A stretch of 64,000 bases of DNA from Acetohalobium arabaticum DSM 5501 (lineage in GTDB: Bacteria; Bacillota; Halanaerobiia; Halobacteroidales; Acetohalobiaceae), in assembly GCF_000144695.1 (NCBI RefSeq), contig NC_014378.1, positions 1,367,833 through 1,431,832 on the forward strand. The letters are read 5' to 3'. Below the pieces are notes generated by a model. That model saw only the letters and a list, made by a program, of their open reading frames with translations. It was not told the DNA's origin and did not search any database. Shown piece by piece: positions 45,526-57,797 of this stretch; the stretch's first letter is position 1; each line of letters starts with the position of its first letter. The translations under genes and the position numbers were made by a program.

Positions 45526-45564
45526 TATGCTTCCTCCTTTATAGTCCAAATTTAAGATAGTCCA

Positions 45565-45609
45565 AATTAAGATTAAAGGAGCTAGTCGAAAGAATATTCG
45601 ACTAGCTCC
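45565..45609 (-). terminator. Strong terminator after the DUF1657 gene
   Basis: A perfect 13-bp stem (45578-45590 with 45597-45609, 6-nt loop) and a T-rich tract on the minus strand, between the DUF1657 gene and the DUF255 gene. Confidence 0.88.
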
Positions 45610-45628
45610 CTTACTTAATGGCTCTTAA

Positions 45629-45886
45629 TTATTGTCTCTGTTGTCCTTGTTGTTGACCCTGCTGCTGTCCAGTCATCTGCTGCTCAACCTTATACTGTGG
45701 TTCTTCCTGTTCAGCATAATCAACTCGATTTTTTAGATCATCAATCATAGAATCCAGCTGCTGAGCACCCTGCTGGAACATCTGTTGGGCCTGCTGGTCC
45801 TGAGTACTCTGGGCAAACTGCTCATAATTAGTTCTAATGCTTTCTAAAGAAGTCAAAGTCTGGTGTAGGTCTTCTCCTACTGTCAT
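45629..45886 (-). CDS. DUF1657 protein with Gln-rich tail
   Basis: An 85-aa DUF1657 protein, a small helical family that in Bacilli and Clostridia often accompanies spore or stress genes. The helical pair is VGEDLHQTLTSLESIRTNYEQ and AQQMFQQGAQQLDSMIDDLKNR (residues 2-55). The C-terminus (about 67-85) is a low-complexity GQQQG repeat. The start is ATG with GGAGGT upstream. It is a short monocistronic gene between two hairpin terminators and the divergent DUF815 gene. The Gln-rich tail is unusual and may vary between strains. Confidence 0.85.
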   Translation of the reverse strand: MTVGEDLHQTLTSLESIRTNYEQFAQSTQDQQAQQMFQQGAQQLDSMIDDLKNRVDYAEQEEPQYKVEQQMTGQQQGQQQGQQRQ

Positions 45887-46078
45887 TATTACACCTCCAA
45901 ATTTAATTTCTAAGTATATTATTAAGCAGTAAGCTAAAATTTAATCTAGTAATTATTGCAAATATAATAAAAAAAACCTATTTAACCTTTAAAAGTAACT
46001 AACCTAAATGATAAAATAACTAAAGACAAAGAATTATTAATAGCTTCAATACCAAAATTACAGAAAGGAGAAAATAGA

Positions 46079-47383
46079 TTGTACCTATCCGCAGCCAAAA
46101 ACTGTTGTTTAAAATTAAATCAGTTACTTATTTATCGTAATCTATTGGATAATAACTTAATTAAGAAAGTAAAAGACCTAGTACTAAACCTAAATAACCA
46201 ACCAACAAAATTAACTAAGCTACAGACAGACTATTATCAACTTTATCATGAATTAATCAAAACTGGTGAAAAAAATGAGCTCCAGGGCAACCTATGGCAG
46301 CAGTATCTCTTAAAAGCAATTACAACAGATAAAAATACTTTTAGCCTCACCAGTGAAAGACTGGGTAAAGATTTAGGAACAAGCCTATATCAAGCTGCTG
46401 TTCATGATCTGAAAATTCTAAAGAAATTTTATAAACTAAATCTAGCTGAAATCGAAAATAAATTAAATATTCAACCAATAGAATTTATTCATAACTTCAA
46501 CCCATCTACAGCTAACAATAGTCTATTTACCGACAATCTAACTAACTTAAATAAGGCTTTCTCTCAAACTGAATCTCCTAAAAAATTGACCGATTTATTG
46601 ATTGATTATTATTATTCTACTGGAACAGGAAAATTAAACAGATATGCTGCTTTTCAATGGAATAATCAACAACAGCAGCCTATCGGCATTAAAAATCCAG
46701 ACTCAGTTACCTTTAAAGAGCTAATCGGATACCAATCCCAACAGCAGAGATTGATTGAAAATACTGAAGCCTTTCTAAATAATAACCAGGCCAATAATGT
46801 ATTGCTCTTTGGAGCCAGTGGAACCGGAAAATCCTCCTCAATTAAAGCCTTAATCAATAGATATGCTAATGAAGGACTGCGTTTAATTGAAATCACAAAA
46901 AATCAGCTGACTGAACTTCCTAAAATTCTGCACTTTCTTAAGCAACGCGGATTATACTTTATTATCTTTATGGATGATCTATCCTTTGAAGACTTTGAAA
47001 CAGAGTATAAATATCTTAAAGCCATTATGGAAGGAGGTATAGAAAGAAAGCCTGATAATACTTTATTCTATGCTACATCAAACCGAAGAAATTTAATCAA
47101 AGAAAAATGGAACGACCGCAGCCAACAAAGCAGTGAAGTACATCCAAAAGATACCAAACAAGAAAAGTTATCCCTTGTTGAACGTTTTGGTATTACTATC
47201 ACTTATGAAGCACCGGACCAAAGAGATTATCTTAAAATTGTAAAGAAACTGGCCGAAAAGAATAACATTAATCTCTCTCAAGAAGAACTAGAAAAGAAGG
47301 CAAAACGCTGGGCAATTAGACATAATGGACGTTCTGGTAGAACAGCCCAGCAATTTATCACCCATTTATTAGGTAAAGAATAA
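46079..47383 (+). CDS. DUF815 AAA-type ATPase
   Basis: A 434-aa ATPase of the DUF815 family. The N-terminal half (1-210) is a variable, Asn/Gln-rich helical region. The AAA core (about 215-434) has Walker A GASGTGKSS, Walker B FIIFMDDLSFED and sensor YATSNRRNLI. The C-terminal lid has RKAKRWAIRHNGRSGRTAQQF-like WAIRHNGRSGRTA. The start is TTG with AAGGAG 8-9 nt upstream. The stop codon abuts that of the converging YdcF gene with no gap. The function is unknown; some relatives act in membrane or metal-related processes. Confidence 0.85.
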   Translation: MYLSAAKNCCLKLNQLLIYRNLLDNNLIKKVKDLVLNLNNQPTKLTKLQTDYYQLYHELIKTGEKNELQGNLWQQYLLKAITTDKNTFSLTSERLGKDLGTSLYQAAVHDLKILKKFYKLNLAEIENKLNIQPIEFIHNFNPSTANNSLFTDNLTNLNKAFSQTESPKKLTDLLIDYYYSTGTGKLNRYAAFQWNNQQQQPIGIKNPDSVTFKELIGYQSQQQRLIENTEAFLNNNQANNVLLFGASGTGKSSSIKALINRYANEGLRLIEITKNQLTELPKILHFLKQRGLYFIIFMDDLSFEDFETEYKYLKAIMEGGIERKPDNTLFYATSNRRNLIKEKWNDRSQQSSEVHPKDTKQEKLSLVERFGITITYEAPDQRDYLKIVKKLAEKNNINLSQEELEKKAKRWAIRHNGRSGRTAQQFITHLLGKE

Positions 47384-48190
47384 TTATTTAAATGAATACC
47401 AGACTAGACCAATCCATTCATGTAAGGCAGCCAATGAATTATCCAATGATTCTCTATTGGGCAGATAATCAAGCAGACTTACATCAGTATTGAAGGTATA
47501 ATTAGCTGGAGCAGGTATTAATCTCTGATTACAGTTTCTTTCGAAAGAATAAACAGCCCGCTTCATATGTAAAGCACTAGTAACAAGTATTATCTGCTCA
47601 TATTCTCTTTCTTCTAATAACAAAGCAGTATTGACTGCATTCTGCCAGGTATTCTTAGCCTTCTTTTCTAAAATAATCTTATCCTCTTTAACTCCTAAAT
47701 CCAACAGTACCTCCTTCATCACTTCAGCTCCGGAAGTATTATCGGCTCCGGGAACTACTCCACCGCTGACTACTAAATCCAGACCAGTCTCTTTATGTAT
47801 CTGCCAGGTTCTATAAAGACGGGCTAAAGTGATTTCACCAATCTCTACTCCCCGCGAAGTCCCTCTTCTAACTCCGCTCCCTAACAGAACAATAGCTGTT
47901 GAATTACCAACTTTTGATTCTCTATTGGATATTAATAGAGGATCAAACTGACTCTCTAAAGGCTTAGTTAATAAAAATTCACCGGGATAGGAACTAAAGA
48001 GATAGATTAAGATCAATAATAAGATTAAACAGCCATACAGATACTTCCTTTTATTTTTTCGATAACTATATTTATTCTGGCTTGTCTGCAGTAAGATAAA
48101 CAGAATAATTAATAAAATTATAAATAAACCGGGGGGAAGTATCAATTTAGAAAGCAACTTAACTAAAAATAAAACCATATTTTTCGCCAT
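47384..48190 (-). CDS. YdcF/SanA-type (DUF218) membrane protein
   Basis: A 268-aa protein of the YdcF/ElyC/SanA (DUF218) family. Two N-terminal membrane helices (about 7-29 and 45-66) precede the DUF218 domain (about 95-250), with AIVLLGSGVRRGTS, VVSGGVVPGADNTSGAEVM, AKNTWQNAVNTALLL and IILVTSALHMKRAV. Family members influence peptidoglycan precursor metabolism and the outer surface. The start is ATG. It is preceded by the phosphoesterase gene's terminator. The function is only broadly inferable. Confidence 0.9.
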   Translation of the reverse strand: MAKNMVLFLVKLLSKLILPPGLFIILLIILFILLQTSQNKYSYRKNKRKYLYGCLILLLILIYLFSSYPGEFLLTKPLESQFDPLLISNRESKVGNSTAIVLLGSGVRRGTSRGVEIGEITLARLYRTWQIHKETGLDLVVSGGVVPGADNTSGAEVMKEVLLDLGVKEDKIILEKKAKNTWQNAVNTALLLEEREYEQIILVTSALHMKRAVYSFERNCNQRLIPAPANYTFNTDVSLLDYLPNRESLDNSLAALHEWIGLVWYSFK

Positions 48191-48321
48191 CCTTTCTACT
48201 CTCTTCTTATTAATTAATTCAATCCAAAAAGAGAAAAAATATCCGGCAGATGATGCGATCCGATCAATAAGCCTATCGTGAAAATAGGTAAGCCTGATAA
48301 AGTCTAACTATTAAAGAAGTG

Positions 48322-48380
48322 TAAAAATTAAATACCAGAACCACTAGCAATACTTTATATCCACTAGTAGTTCTGGTATT
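48322..48380 (-). terminator. Terminator after the phosphoesterase gene
   Basis: A 17-bp stem (48331-48347 with 48364-48380, one G-U pair, 16-nt loop) followed on the minus strand by TTAATTTTTAC. It lies 3 bp beyond the phosphoesterase stop codon. The remaining part of the gap (48191-48330) is non-coding apart from a 29-codon open frame. Confidence 0.75.
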
Positions 48381-48383
48381 AAT

Positions 48384-48935
48384 CTATAAAGCCAATTCTT
48401 CTATTACTTCTTTATCATTCAGAGTTATAATTTTAATCTTGGTATTTTCAATTACAGCTATAGTCGGCTGAGACGGATCCTGTTTTGGTAAAGCAGCACT
48501 ACCGGGGTTTAACAGAATAACTCCCTTAATTCTTTCCAGTAATGGCTTATGAGTATGTCCATAGATTAATATATCAGCCCCAAATTGCTCAGCAAATTCA
48601 ACTCTTTCTGCTTTGCTTTCATGCTGATAACCGTGATAAATAACTATCTTACGCCCATTATCAATTACAACTGAATAATCAGATAAAGGATAAGGCAGCA
48701 CCCAATCATCTACTAATGCATCTACATTCCCCTTTACAGCTAAGAGATTACCACAAAACCCATTTAATTCCTTAACCAATCCTTCAGTATCATAACCGGA
48801 AGGCAGAGGATTTCTAGCTCCGTGATATAATAAATCACCTGCATGTAGAATCATATCAGTATCTTCTAGGTACTTAACTGTTTCTTTCCAGGCTGAGAGA
48901 CTCCCATGTGTATCACTCACTACTCCTAACTTCAT
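48384..48935 (-). CDS. YfcE/MJ0936-type metallophosphoesterase
   Basis: A 183-aa calcineurin-like phosphoesterase. Metal-site motifs are VVSDTHGS (residues 5-12), ILHAGDLLYHG, VKGNVDA (GNxD), VIYHGYQ and IYGHTHK. It is a cytoplasmic phosphodiesterase/phosphatase, probably with Mn/Mg or Ni. Its substrate is unknown; paralogues act on phosphodiesters. The start is ATG with AGGAG about 8 nt upstream. It is the gene downstream of trpP, separated by the terminator inside trpP, and ends at a strong hairpin. Confidence 0.92.
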   Translation of the reverse strand: MKLGVVSDTHGSLSAWKETVKYLEDTDMILHAGDLLYHGARNPLPSGYDTEGLVKELNGFCGNLLAVKGNVDALVDDWVLPYPLSDYSVVIDNGRKIVIYHGYQHESKAERVEFAEQFGADILIYGHTHKPLLERIKGVILLNPGSAALPKQDPSQPTIAVIENTKIKIITLNDKEVIEELAL

Positions 48936-48966
48936 CCTTAATTTCTCCTTTCTTAACTATTAAACC

Positions 48967-49536
48967 TTAATAAAAAAACAGCCTAATTAGGCTGTTTTTT
49001 TTAGAAGCTTCATTTAACTCCTGTTTGGTAGAAGGAGTTAACCCTTTTATTCTCTTTATTATCGGGTACAGTACATAAAGAAATGCTACATTCATCAAGG
49101 CTGTAGGTAAAACTACAGATAGAAATAATGCTTTAAAAGACCCTGGTAAACCTACAAAAGCCAAAGTAATTAATAAAAATAAAGTTCCACTAATAAGTGT
49201 GCCAAACAGACCTATAATTCCTGCTTCTAGCTTATTACTTATCTTCATCTTACTTACTAAATAAAGAATTGCTAATACTGATAACGACGTTAAAGGCTTT
49301 TCAACTACATTAGCCAGTTGTCCTCCAGGAAAGGCAGTTGTGAAAGCAGAAATAATACCTGCTACTGCTCCTGAAACCAAAGTTAACTTTAAGTCTCTAT
49401 AAAGCATAATCACTACAAACAACATTACCAAACTCAAATCAGGTTTCATTCCCAACATAAGCGGAGGCATAATATTACGCAGTATAAAACCAATTGCCAA
49501 CAATAAAGCTGCTTCAACAAATCTTCTCATCTTCAT
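48967..49536 (-). CDS. trpP: Tryptophan transport protein TrpP-like
   Basis: A 189-aa membrane protein with about five or six helices, resembling the TrpP family. FVEAALLLAIGFILRNIMPP, LGMKPDLSLVMLF and TTAFPGGQLANVVEKPLT are the marker blocks. TrpP is an energy-coupling-factor-like permease presumed to import tryptophan. The C-terminus (about 174-189) reads KKNSLIRLFFY, and its codons form the terminator stem and T run (next entry), so the protein is about 15 residues longer than typical TrpP (about 172). The start is ATG. It is preceded by the LysR gene by 78 bp. No T-box was recognised. Confidence 0.8.
   Translation of the reverse strand: MKMRRFVEAALLLAIGFILRNIMPPLMLGMKPDLSLVMLFVVIMLYRDLKLTLVSGAVAGIISAFTTAFPGGQLANVVEKPLTSLSVLAILYLVSKMKISNKLEAGIIGLFGTLISGTLFLLITLAFVGLPGSFKALFLSVVLPTALMNVAFLYVLYPIIKRIKGLTPSTKQELNEASKKNSLIRLFFY
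48971..48996 (-). terminator. Terminator hairpin inside the trpP coding sequence
   Basis: A 20-bp palindrome (48977-48996) with T7 downstream on the minus strand (48971-48978) lies inside the last codons of trpP. The stop codon (48967-48969) follows the T run, so a transcript ending in the T run would lack a stop codon. Confidence 0.75.
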
Positions 49537-49614
49537 TTCCTCTCATCTCCTCTTTTCTAATCTATTCTAAGCTATTTTTATTTTATCATAAATCTATTAA
49601 AAGTAAAGATGAAT

Positions 49615-50493
49615 TTAAAAAATCTTTCTAAACTCTTTAATTAATGCTTCATTTTTTCTTTCTTGATGATAGGCTAAATATAATTTGCGGCTAATTAGCA
49701 TATCATTCACTTTAACTTTCTCTACTCTTCGATTATCTACAGCCTTGCTAGCAGCCAGCTCTGATACAAAAGAAACTCCTAGTCCAGCCTCAACTGCAGA
49801 AATAACTGCTTCTGTACTCCCTAACTGAAGTCCAAGATTAAGCTCTGCTTTGTCTATTCCCGCTTCTTTCAATCCAGCTAACATAGCTTTTCTAGTTCCA
49901 GAACCTTGCTCTCTAATCAATATCTGCTCTTTTATTAAATCAGCTAAAGAAACGTGTGAAGAATTAATTAACCTATGTTCTAAGGGTAAAATTAAAACTA
50001 AACGGTCCTCAATTACTGAAACTACTTCAAACTGGTTTTGAGTTGGCTTTGAACCAACAATAATTATATCTACTTCTCTATCTTCTAGATTATTAATTAT
50101 TTCTGTGCTATCTCCTACTTCCATTAAAACTTCTACCTGCGGAAATTTCTTATAGAATTCAGCTAATAAATCAGGAAGTAAATATTCAGAAGGAATAGTG
50201 CTGGCTCCAATAATTAATTGATCAAAAGTTTCTCCTTTTACCTGTTCAATCTCTAACTTAGCTTCTTCCCAGACATCCAAAATCCTTTTGGCCTTCCGGT
50301 AAATTATCTTTCCTGTTGGGGTTAGTTTAATTCCACCGTCCTGTCTTACTACTAAATCAGTATCAAATCTCTTTTCTAATGATTTAATCTGCATACTTAC
50401 AGCAGGTTGGGTTAAGTCCAATTTATCTGCTACTGCCGAAAAACTACCCATTTCTATTAATTTCACCAACATTTTTAAAGTCTTTAATTTCAT
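49615..50493 (-). CDS. LysR-type transcriptional regulator
   Basis: A 292-aa LysR regulator. The N-terminal winged helix-turn-helix (about 3-60) reads MLVKLIEMGSFSAVADKLDLTQPAVSMQIKSLEKRF-like (in parts), and the effector-binding domain follows (about 90-290; LIIGASTIPSEYLLPDL, GLGVSFVSELAASKAV). The start ATG at 50493 was chosen because AGGAGG is 8 nt upstream. It follows the HAD gene by 32 bp and precedes trpP. CysL/NAC-type ligand motifs are present; the target and effector are unknown. It may regulate the neighbouring transporter. Confidence 0.93.
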   Translation of the reverse strand: MKLKTLKMLVKLIEMGSFSAVADKLDLTQPAVSMQIKSLEKRFDTDLVVRQDGGIKLTPTGKIIYRKAKRILDVWEEAKLEIEQVKGETFDQLIIGASTIPSEYLLPDLLAEFYKKFPQVEVLMEVGDSTEIINNLEDREVDIIIVGSKPTQNQFEVVSVIEDRLVLILPLEHRLINSSHVSLADLIKEQILIREQGSGTRKAMLAGLKEAGIDKAELNLGLQLGSTEAVISAVEAGLGVSFVSELAASKAVDNRRVEKVKVNDMLISRKLYLAYHQERKNEALIKEFRKIF

Positions 50494-50525
50494 TTGATCC
50501 GCCTCCTGATTATACTCAATTAACA

Positions 50526-50996
50526 CTATTCACGCAGTGAGGCAACTAAGCGCTGGGGATTTAATATTGTATCCAAAACATCATTAATATTATTAATCAA
50601 TAAATCTGATTCCAATAAACTTCTAGTTGATGCCCCTTCAGAACCTATAACTAAGATTCCTAGCCCTGCTTCATCTAACATCAACCTATCATTGCTGCCA
50701 TTTCCCACTGCAATTACAGTCTGACTGCCTAATTGTCGTATAAACTTTTGCTTAGCTTTACTTCCATCATTAGAATCAATAATTATAATTTCTGCTTCTA
50801 TATCTTTGAATTCATTCTCTACAGTACCAAAAGTATCAGCAGTTAAAATATATACTTCAAACTTTTCTGCTAACTGGTTTAATTTTTCTTTTACACTCTC
50901 AATAGGCTGTCCATCACAGGCTAAGGTTCCATTATAATCAAATACTAATTTATCTACTTCTAAAGATTTAAAGTTGGGAATCTGACATTTTAGCAT
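50526..50996 (-). CDS. HAD-superfamily hydrolase, soluble P-type-ATPase-like
   Basis: A 156-aa HAD-fold protein. The nucleophile motif is DYNGTLACDG (normally DxDxT; here DYNGT, as in the soluble P-type-ATPase-like group). Motif II is in TADT, motif III is the Lys in SKAKQKF, and motif IV is GNGSNDRLML. It likely has phosphatase activity, although the second Asp of the nucleophile pair is Asn, as in that subgroup. The start is ATG at 50996, since GGAGGG lies 7 nt before it. It lies between cheY and the LysR gene. Confidence 0.87.
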   Translation of the reverse strand: MLKCQIPNFKSLEVDKLVFDYNGTLACDGQPIESVKEKLNQLAEKFEVYILTADTFGTVENEFKDIEAEIIIIDSNDGSKAKQKFIRQLGSQTVIAVGNGSNDRLMLDEAGLGILVIGSEGASTRSLLESDLLINNINDVLDTILNPQRLVASLRE

Positions 50997-51020
50997 CTGA
51001 TATCCCTCCATTTTTAAATA

Positions 51021-51049
51021 TAAAAAAGATAGAGAAAGTTCTCTACCTT
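51021..51049 (-). terminator. Terminator of cheY
   Basis: An 11-bp stem (51026-51036 with 51039-51049, 2-nt loop, one G-U pair) followed on the minus strand by T6, 26 bp after the cheY stop codon. It is close to the HAD start. Confidence 0.8.
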
Positions 51050-51075
51050 TTGATTAATTTTTATTTTATTGTTAA

Positions 51076-51438
51076 TTATACAAAAATAGACTTTAAAGTA
51101 TCCTTTACTTTTTCCGGTTGAATAGGCTTTACAATAAAGTCTTTAGCTCCAGCTTCCAGAGCATCAACTACCATTGGCTTCTGCCCCATTGCACTACACA
51201 TCACTATTTTAGCATCAGGATCAATTTCGAGTATAGCTTCTGTAGCTTCAATTCCATCCATATCAGGCATTGTAATATCCATTGTCACCAAATCAGGATT
51301 TACTTCTTTATACATTTCAACAGCTTCTTGACCGTTTTCAGCTTCACCGAGAACTTCATAGCCATTTTCTTCTATCAGTTGACTCAACATTGTCCGCATA
51401 AATTGCGCATCATCAACAATTAATATACCTTTAGCCAT
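51076..51438 (-). CDS. cheY: Single-domain CheY-type response regulator
   Basis: A 120-aa receiver protein. Phosphorylation site D54 is in VTMDITMPDMDG, the acidic pair is D9-D10 (VDDAQF), and the conserved Thr/Ser and Lys are in VMCSAMGQ and FIVKPIQP. This is the composition of chemotaxis CheY, which binds the flagellar switch; flagellar genes (FliK- and FlhB-like) are present in the same window at 59-60.6 kb, but no chemotaxis kinase is adjacent. The start is ATG with GGGGGA upstream. It is monocistronic with its own terminator. Confidence 0.93.
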   Translation of the reverse strand: MAKGILIVDDAQFMRTMLSQLIEENGYEVLGEAENGQEAVEMYKEVNPDLVTMDITMPDMDGIEATEAILEIDPDAKIVMCSAMGQKPMVVDALEAGAKDFIVKPIQPEKVKDTLKSIFV

Positions 51439-51547
51439 ATATGTTCCCCCTTATATTCTACCTTGCTCTATAACTTATGTATTATACATATTATAATATA
51501 TAAAAAAAAGAAATGTGAAGCCTTAAAGCAAAAAATTATATAAAAAA

Positions 51548-51625
51548 TGGTCGGAGCGAAAGGATTTGAACCTTCGACCCCCTGGTCCCAAACCAGGTGC
51601 GCTAGCCAAGCTGCGCCACGCTCCG
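51548..51625 (-). tRNA. tRNA-Pro (TGG)
   Basis: Cloverleaf with a 7-bp CGGAGCG/CGCTCCG acceptor stem, anticodon TGG in loop TTTGGGA and encoded CCA. It is the last of nine tRNAs in the array after the 5S gene. Confidence 0.95.
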
Positions 51626-51655
51626 ACAGATAATTAACAGTTATTAAGTTATAAA

Positions 51656-51732
51656 TGGAGCGGGAAACCGGACTCGAACCGGCGACACCCAGCTTGGAAG
51701 GCTGGTGCTCTAGCCAACTGAGCTATTCCCGC
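51656..51732 (-). tRNA. tRNA-Gly (TCC)
   Basis: Acceptor stem GCGGGAA/TTCCCGC, anticodon TCC in loop CTTCCAA, TTCGAGT T-loop and encoded CCA. Confidence 0.95.
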
Positions 51733-51788
51733 AGGCATTAAATTATTTTGGTTGCACTTTTCAAGCACTACAATTATAAAAGATTATA

Positions 51789-51865
<77 letters not shown>

Positions 51866-51882
51866 GTATTTATTCTTTTAAA

Positions 51883-51958
51883 TGGTGAGCCATGGAGGGA
51901 TCGAACCTCCGACACTCGGATTAAAAGTCCGATGCTCTTCCAGCTGAGCTAATGGCCC
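51883..51958 (-). tRNA. tRNA-Lys (TTT)
   Basis: Acceptor stem GGGCCAT/ATGGCTC (one G-T pair), anticodon TTT in loop CTTTTAA, encoded CCA. Confidence 0.95.
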
Positions 51959-51966
51959 ACTTTACT

Positions 51967-52042
51967 TGGAGCTGACGACCGGACTTGAACCGGTAACCTG
52001 CTGATTACAAGTCAGCTGCTCTGCCAATTGAGCTACGTCAGC
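51967..52042 (-). tRNA. tRNA-Thr (TGT)
   Basis: Acceptor stem GCTGACG/CGTCAGC, anticodon TGT in loop CTTGTAA, encoded CCA. Confidence 0.95.
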
Positions 52043-52045
52043 ACA

Positions 52046-52123
52046 TGGCGGGGATGACGGGATTTGAACCCGCGTCCTCCGGCGTGACAGGCCGGCGTTG
52101 TTGACCAGCTCTACTACATCCCC
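52046..52123 (-). tRNA. tRNA-Asp (GTC)
   Basis: Acceptor stem GGGGATG/CATCCCC, anticodon GTC in loop CTGTCAC, discriminator G, encoded CCA. Separated from tRNA-Thr by 3 nt only. Confidence 0.95.
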
Positions 52124-52128
52124 TTAAA

Positions 52129-52204
52129 TGGTGGGCGAAACAGGGCTCGAACCTGTGACCCCCTGCTTGTAAGGCAGGTGCTCTCCCAACTGAGCTATTC
52201 GCCC
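52129..52204 (-). tRNA. tRNA-Val (TAC)
   Basis: Acceptor stem GGGCGAA/TTCGCCC, anticodon TAC in loop CTTACAA, encoded CCA. Confidence 0.95.
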
Positions 52205-52336
52205 TTAACTTAATAGGTTAAAGTGGCACCCTCAGCCAGGCTACAAACCAAGCCTTGCTGTGGCATATGCTATTACTACACTTAAGTTCAAGTTACTTAC
52301 TTACAATATATTCAAGTGCATTTAAATAAGTTTTAG
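52205..52336 (-). other. Long spacer in the tRNA array with a tRNA-Glu 3'-end repeat
   Basis: Most spacers in this array are 3-56 nt; this one is 132 nt. At 52222-52231 it repeats the 10 nt (GGGTGCCACT on the minus strand) that close the adjacent tRNA-Glu at 52335-52344. No full cloverleaf could be drawn. It may be a decayed tRNA copy or the scar of an integration event. Confidence 0.3.
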
Positions 52337-52412
52337 TGGCACCCCCAAGGGGATTCGAACCCCTGCCGCTAGGATGAAAACCTAGTATCCTGGGCCTCTA
52401 GACGATGGGGGC
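52337..52412 (-). tRNA. tRNA-Glu (TTC)
   Basis: Acceptor stem GCCCCCA/TGGGGGT, anticodon TTC in loop TTTTCAT, encoded CCA. It is the second tRNA after 5S in transcription order. Confidence 0.93.
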
Positions 52413-52420
52413 ATATCTTG

Positions 52421-52494
52421 TGGCTGGGATGGCAGGATTCGAACCTGCGGTACAGAGACCAAAACCCTGTGCCTTACCGCTTGGCGACATCCCA
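52421..52494 (-). tRNA. tRNA-Gln (TTG)
   Basis: Acceptor stem TGGGATG/CATCCCA, anticodon TTG in loop TTTTGGT, discriminator G and encoded CCA. It is the first tRNA after the 5S gene. Confidence 0.94.
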
Positions 52495-52523
52495 ATATCT
52501 TCAATATGCTTTATTAATTAATT

Positions 52524-52639
52524 TCCGGCAGCGACCTACTCTCCCATAGGGTCACCCCCATAGTACCATCAGCGCTGGAGGACTTAACTGCTGTGTTCGA
52601 AATGGGAACAGGTGTAGCCCCTCCGCGATTACCACCGGA
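52524..52639 (-). rRNA. rrf: 5S ribosomal RNA
   Basis: About 116 nt with the CCGGTGGTAATCGCGG-type 5' end and matching CCGG 3' end, plus loop sequences CCCATTTCGAACAC and GGGAGAGTAGGTCG typical of bacterial 5S. It lies 105 bp downstream of the 23S gene and 29 bp upstream of tRNA-Gln. Confidence 0.95.
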
Positions 52640-52747
52640 AAATTTATTTACTTGTTTATTTTTTACTCACACCTAACAATATATCATCTTTATTATTTAT
52701 TGTCAAGTGCTTTCTAGTTGCACTTTCAAAACTGCACAATACCTTCC

Positions 52748-57350
<4,603 letters not shown>

Positions 57351-57486
57351 AGAATATATTTAAATCTGCAAAGCAGATCTAAAAGTTGAGTTTAATATGG
57401 CTCAAATAAGAATAAAGGATTACTACCATTCTCAATTGACGTTGGCATGGACAATGTTCAGTTTTCAAAGATCAGTAGTCGCGAAT
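57351..57486 (-). other. 16S leader with processing arm
   Basis: Leader between the promoter array and 16S. Arm 57449-57465 pairs with 55759-55775 to form the 17-bp 16S processing stem. Near the promoter-proximal end GTCGC-TTATTC-GCGAC makes a short hairpin overlapping the last conserved box. Confidence 0.7.
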
Positions 57487-57529
57487 AAGCGACATCAAGT
57501 ATTTTAACACTTTTCTTGTAGCTTGTCAA
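57487..57529 (-). promoter_or_regulatory. rRNA promoter P4 (nearest to 16S)
   Basis: TTGACA (57524-57529), 17-bp spacer, TAAAAT (57501-57506), followed by TGTCGCTT (57487-57494) around the start site. It is the fourth of four nearly identical units. Confidence 0.85.
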
Positions 57530-57568
57530 GAACAAATTCAAGAATCTCAAGAAGATTCAGTTCTTTTC

Positions 57569-57611
57569 AAGCGACAATTAATATATTAACACAAATCCAG
57601 TCACTTGTCAA
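57569..57611 (-). promoter_or_regulatory. rRNA promoter P3
   Basis: TTGACA (57606-57611), 17-bp spacer, TAATAT (57583-57588), followed by TGTCGCTT (57569-57576). Spaced about 82 bp from P4. Confidence 0.85.
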
Positions 57612-57662
57612 GAAGAAATCTCAAATTATTTGATTTTGCAGCAGAAAAGACTGCTTTCTTAC

Positions 57663-57705
57663 AAGCGACATTAAACATTCTAACATCAAAACTTAACTTT
57701 GTCAA
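57663..57705 (-). promoter_or_regulatory. rRNA promoter P2
   Basis: TTGACA (57700-57705), 17-bp spacer, TAGAAT (57677-57682), followed by TGTCGCTT (57663-57670). Spaced about 94 bp from P3. Confidence 0.85.
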
Positions 57706-57739
57706 GAAAAATTTGAATTAATTTGTCAGCCCCTGTGAG

Positions 57740-57780
57740 GCGACGCTTTATAATTTATCATCTATATTCCTTTTTGTCAA
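57740..57780 (-). promoter_or_regulatory. rRNA promoter P1 (farthest from 16S)
   Basis: TTGACA (57775-57780), 17-bp spacer, TAAATT (57752-57757), followed by the partly conserved GTCGC (57740-57744). Immediately after the UDG gene stop codon, so UDG transcripts may read into the rRNA operon. Confidence 0.75.
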
Positions 57781-57797
57781 GGGAAAATAAACATTAT

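Noticed and set aside
48214-48303. A 29-codon open frame (minus strand) with hydrophobic residues upstream of the YdcF gene
   Set aside because: No ATG, no ribosome site and no match I can name. It could be a decayed gene fragment but is too short to support.
49537-49614. Possible T-box or trp leader before trpP
   Set aside because: The gap is only 78 bp, with no specifier stem or T-box sequence and no antiterminator.
51439-51547. Terminator after the tRNA array
   Set aside because: T-rich tracts are present, but the only hairpin (GCTTTAAGGC) is too small to be convincing. The end of the tRNA transcript is left open.
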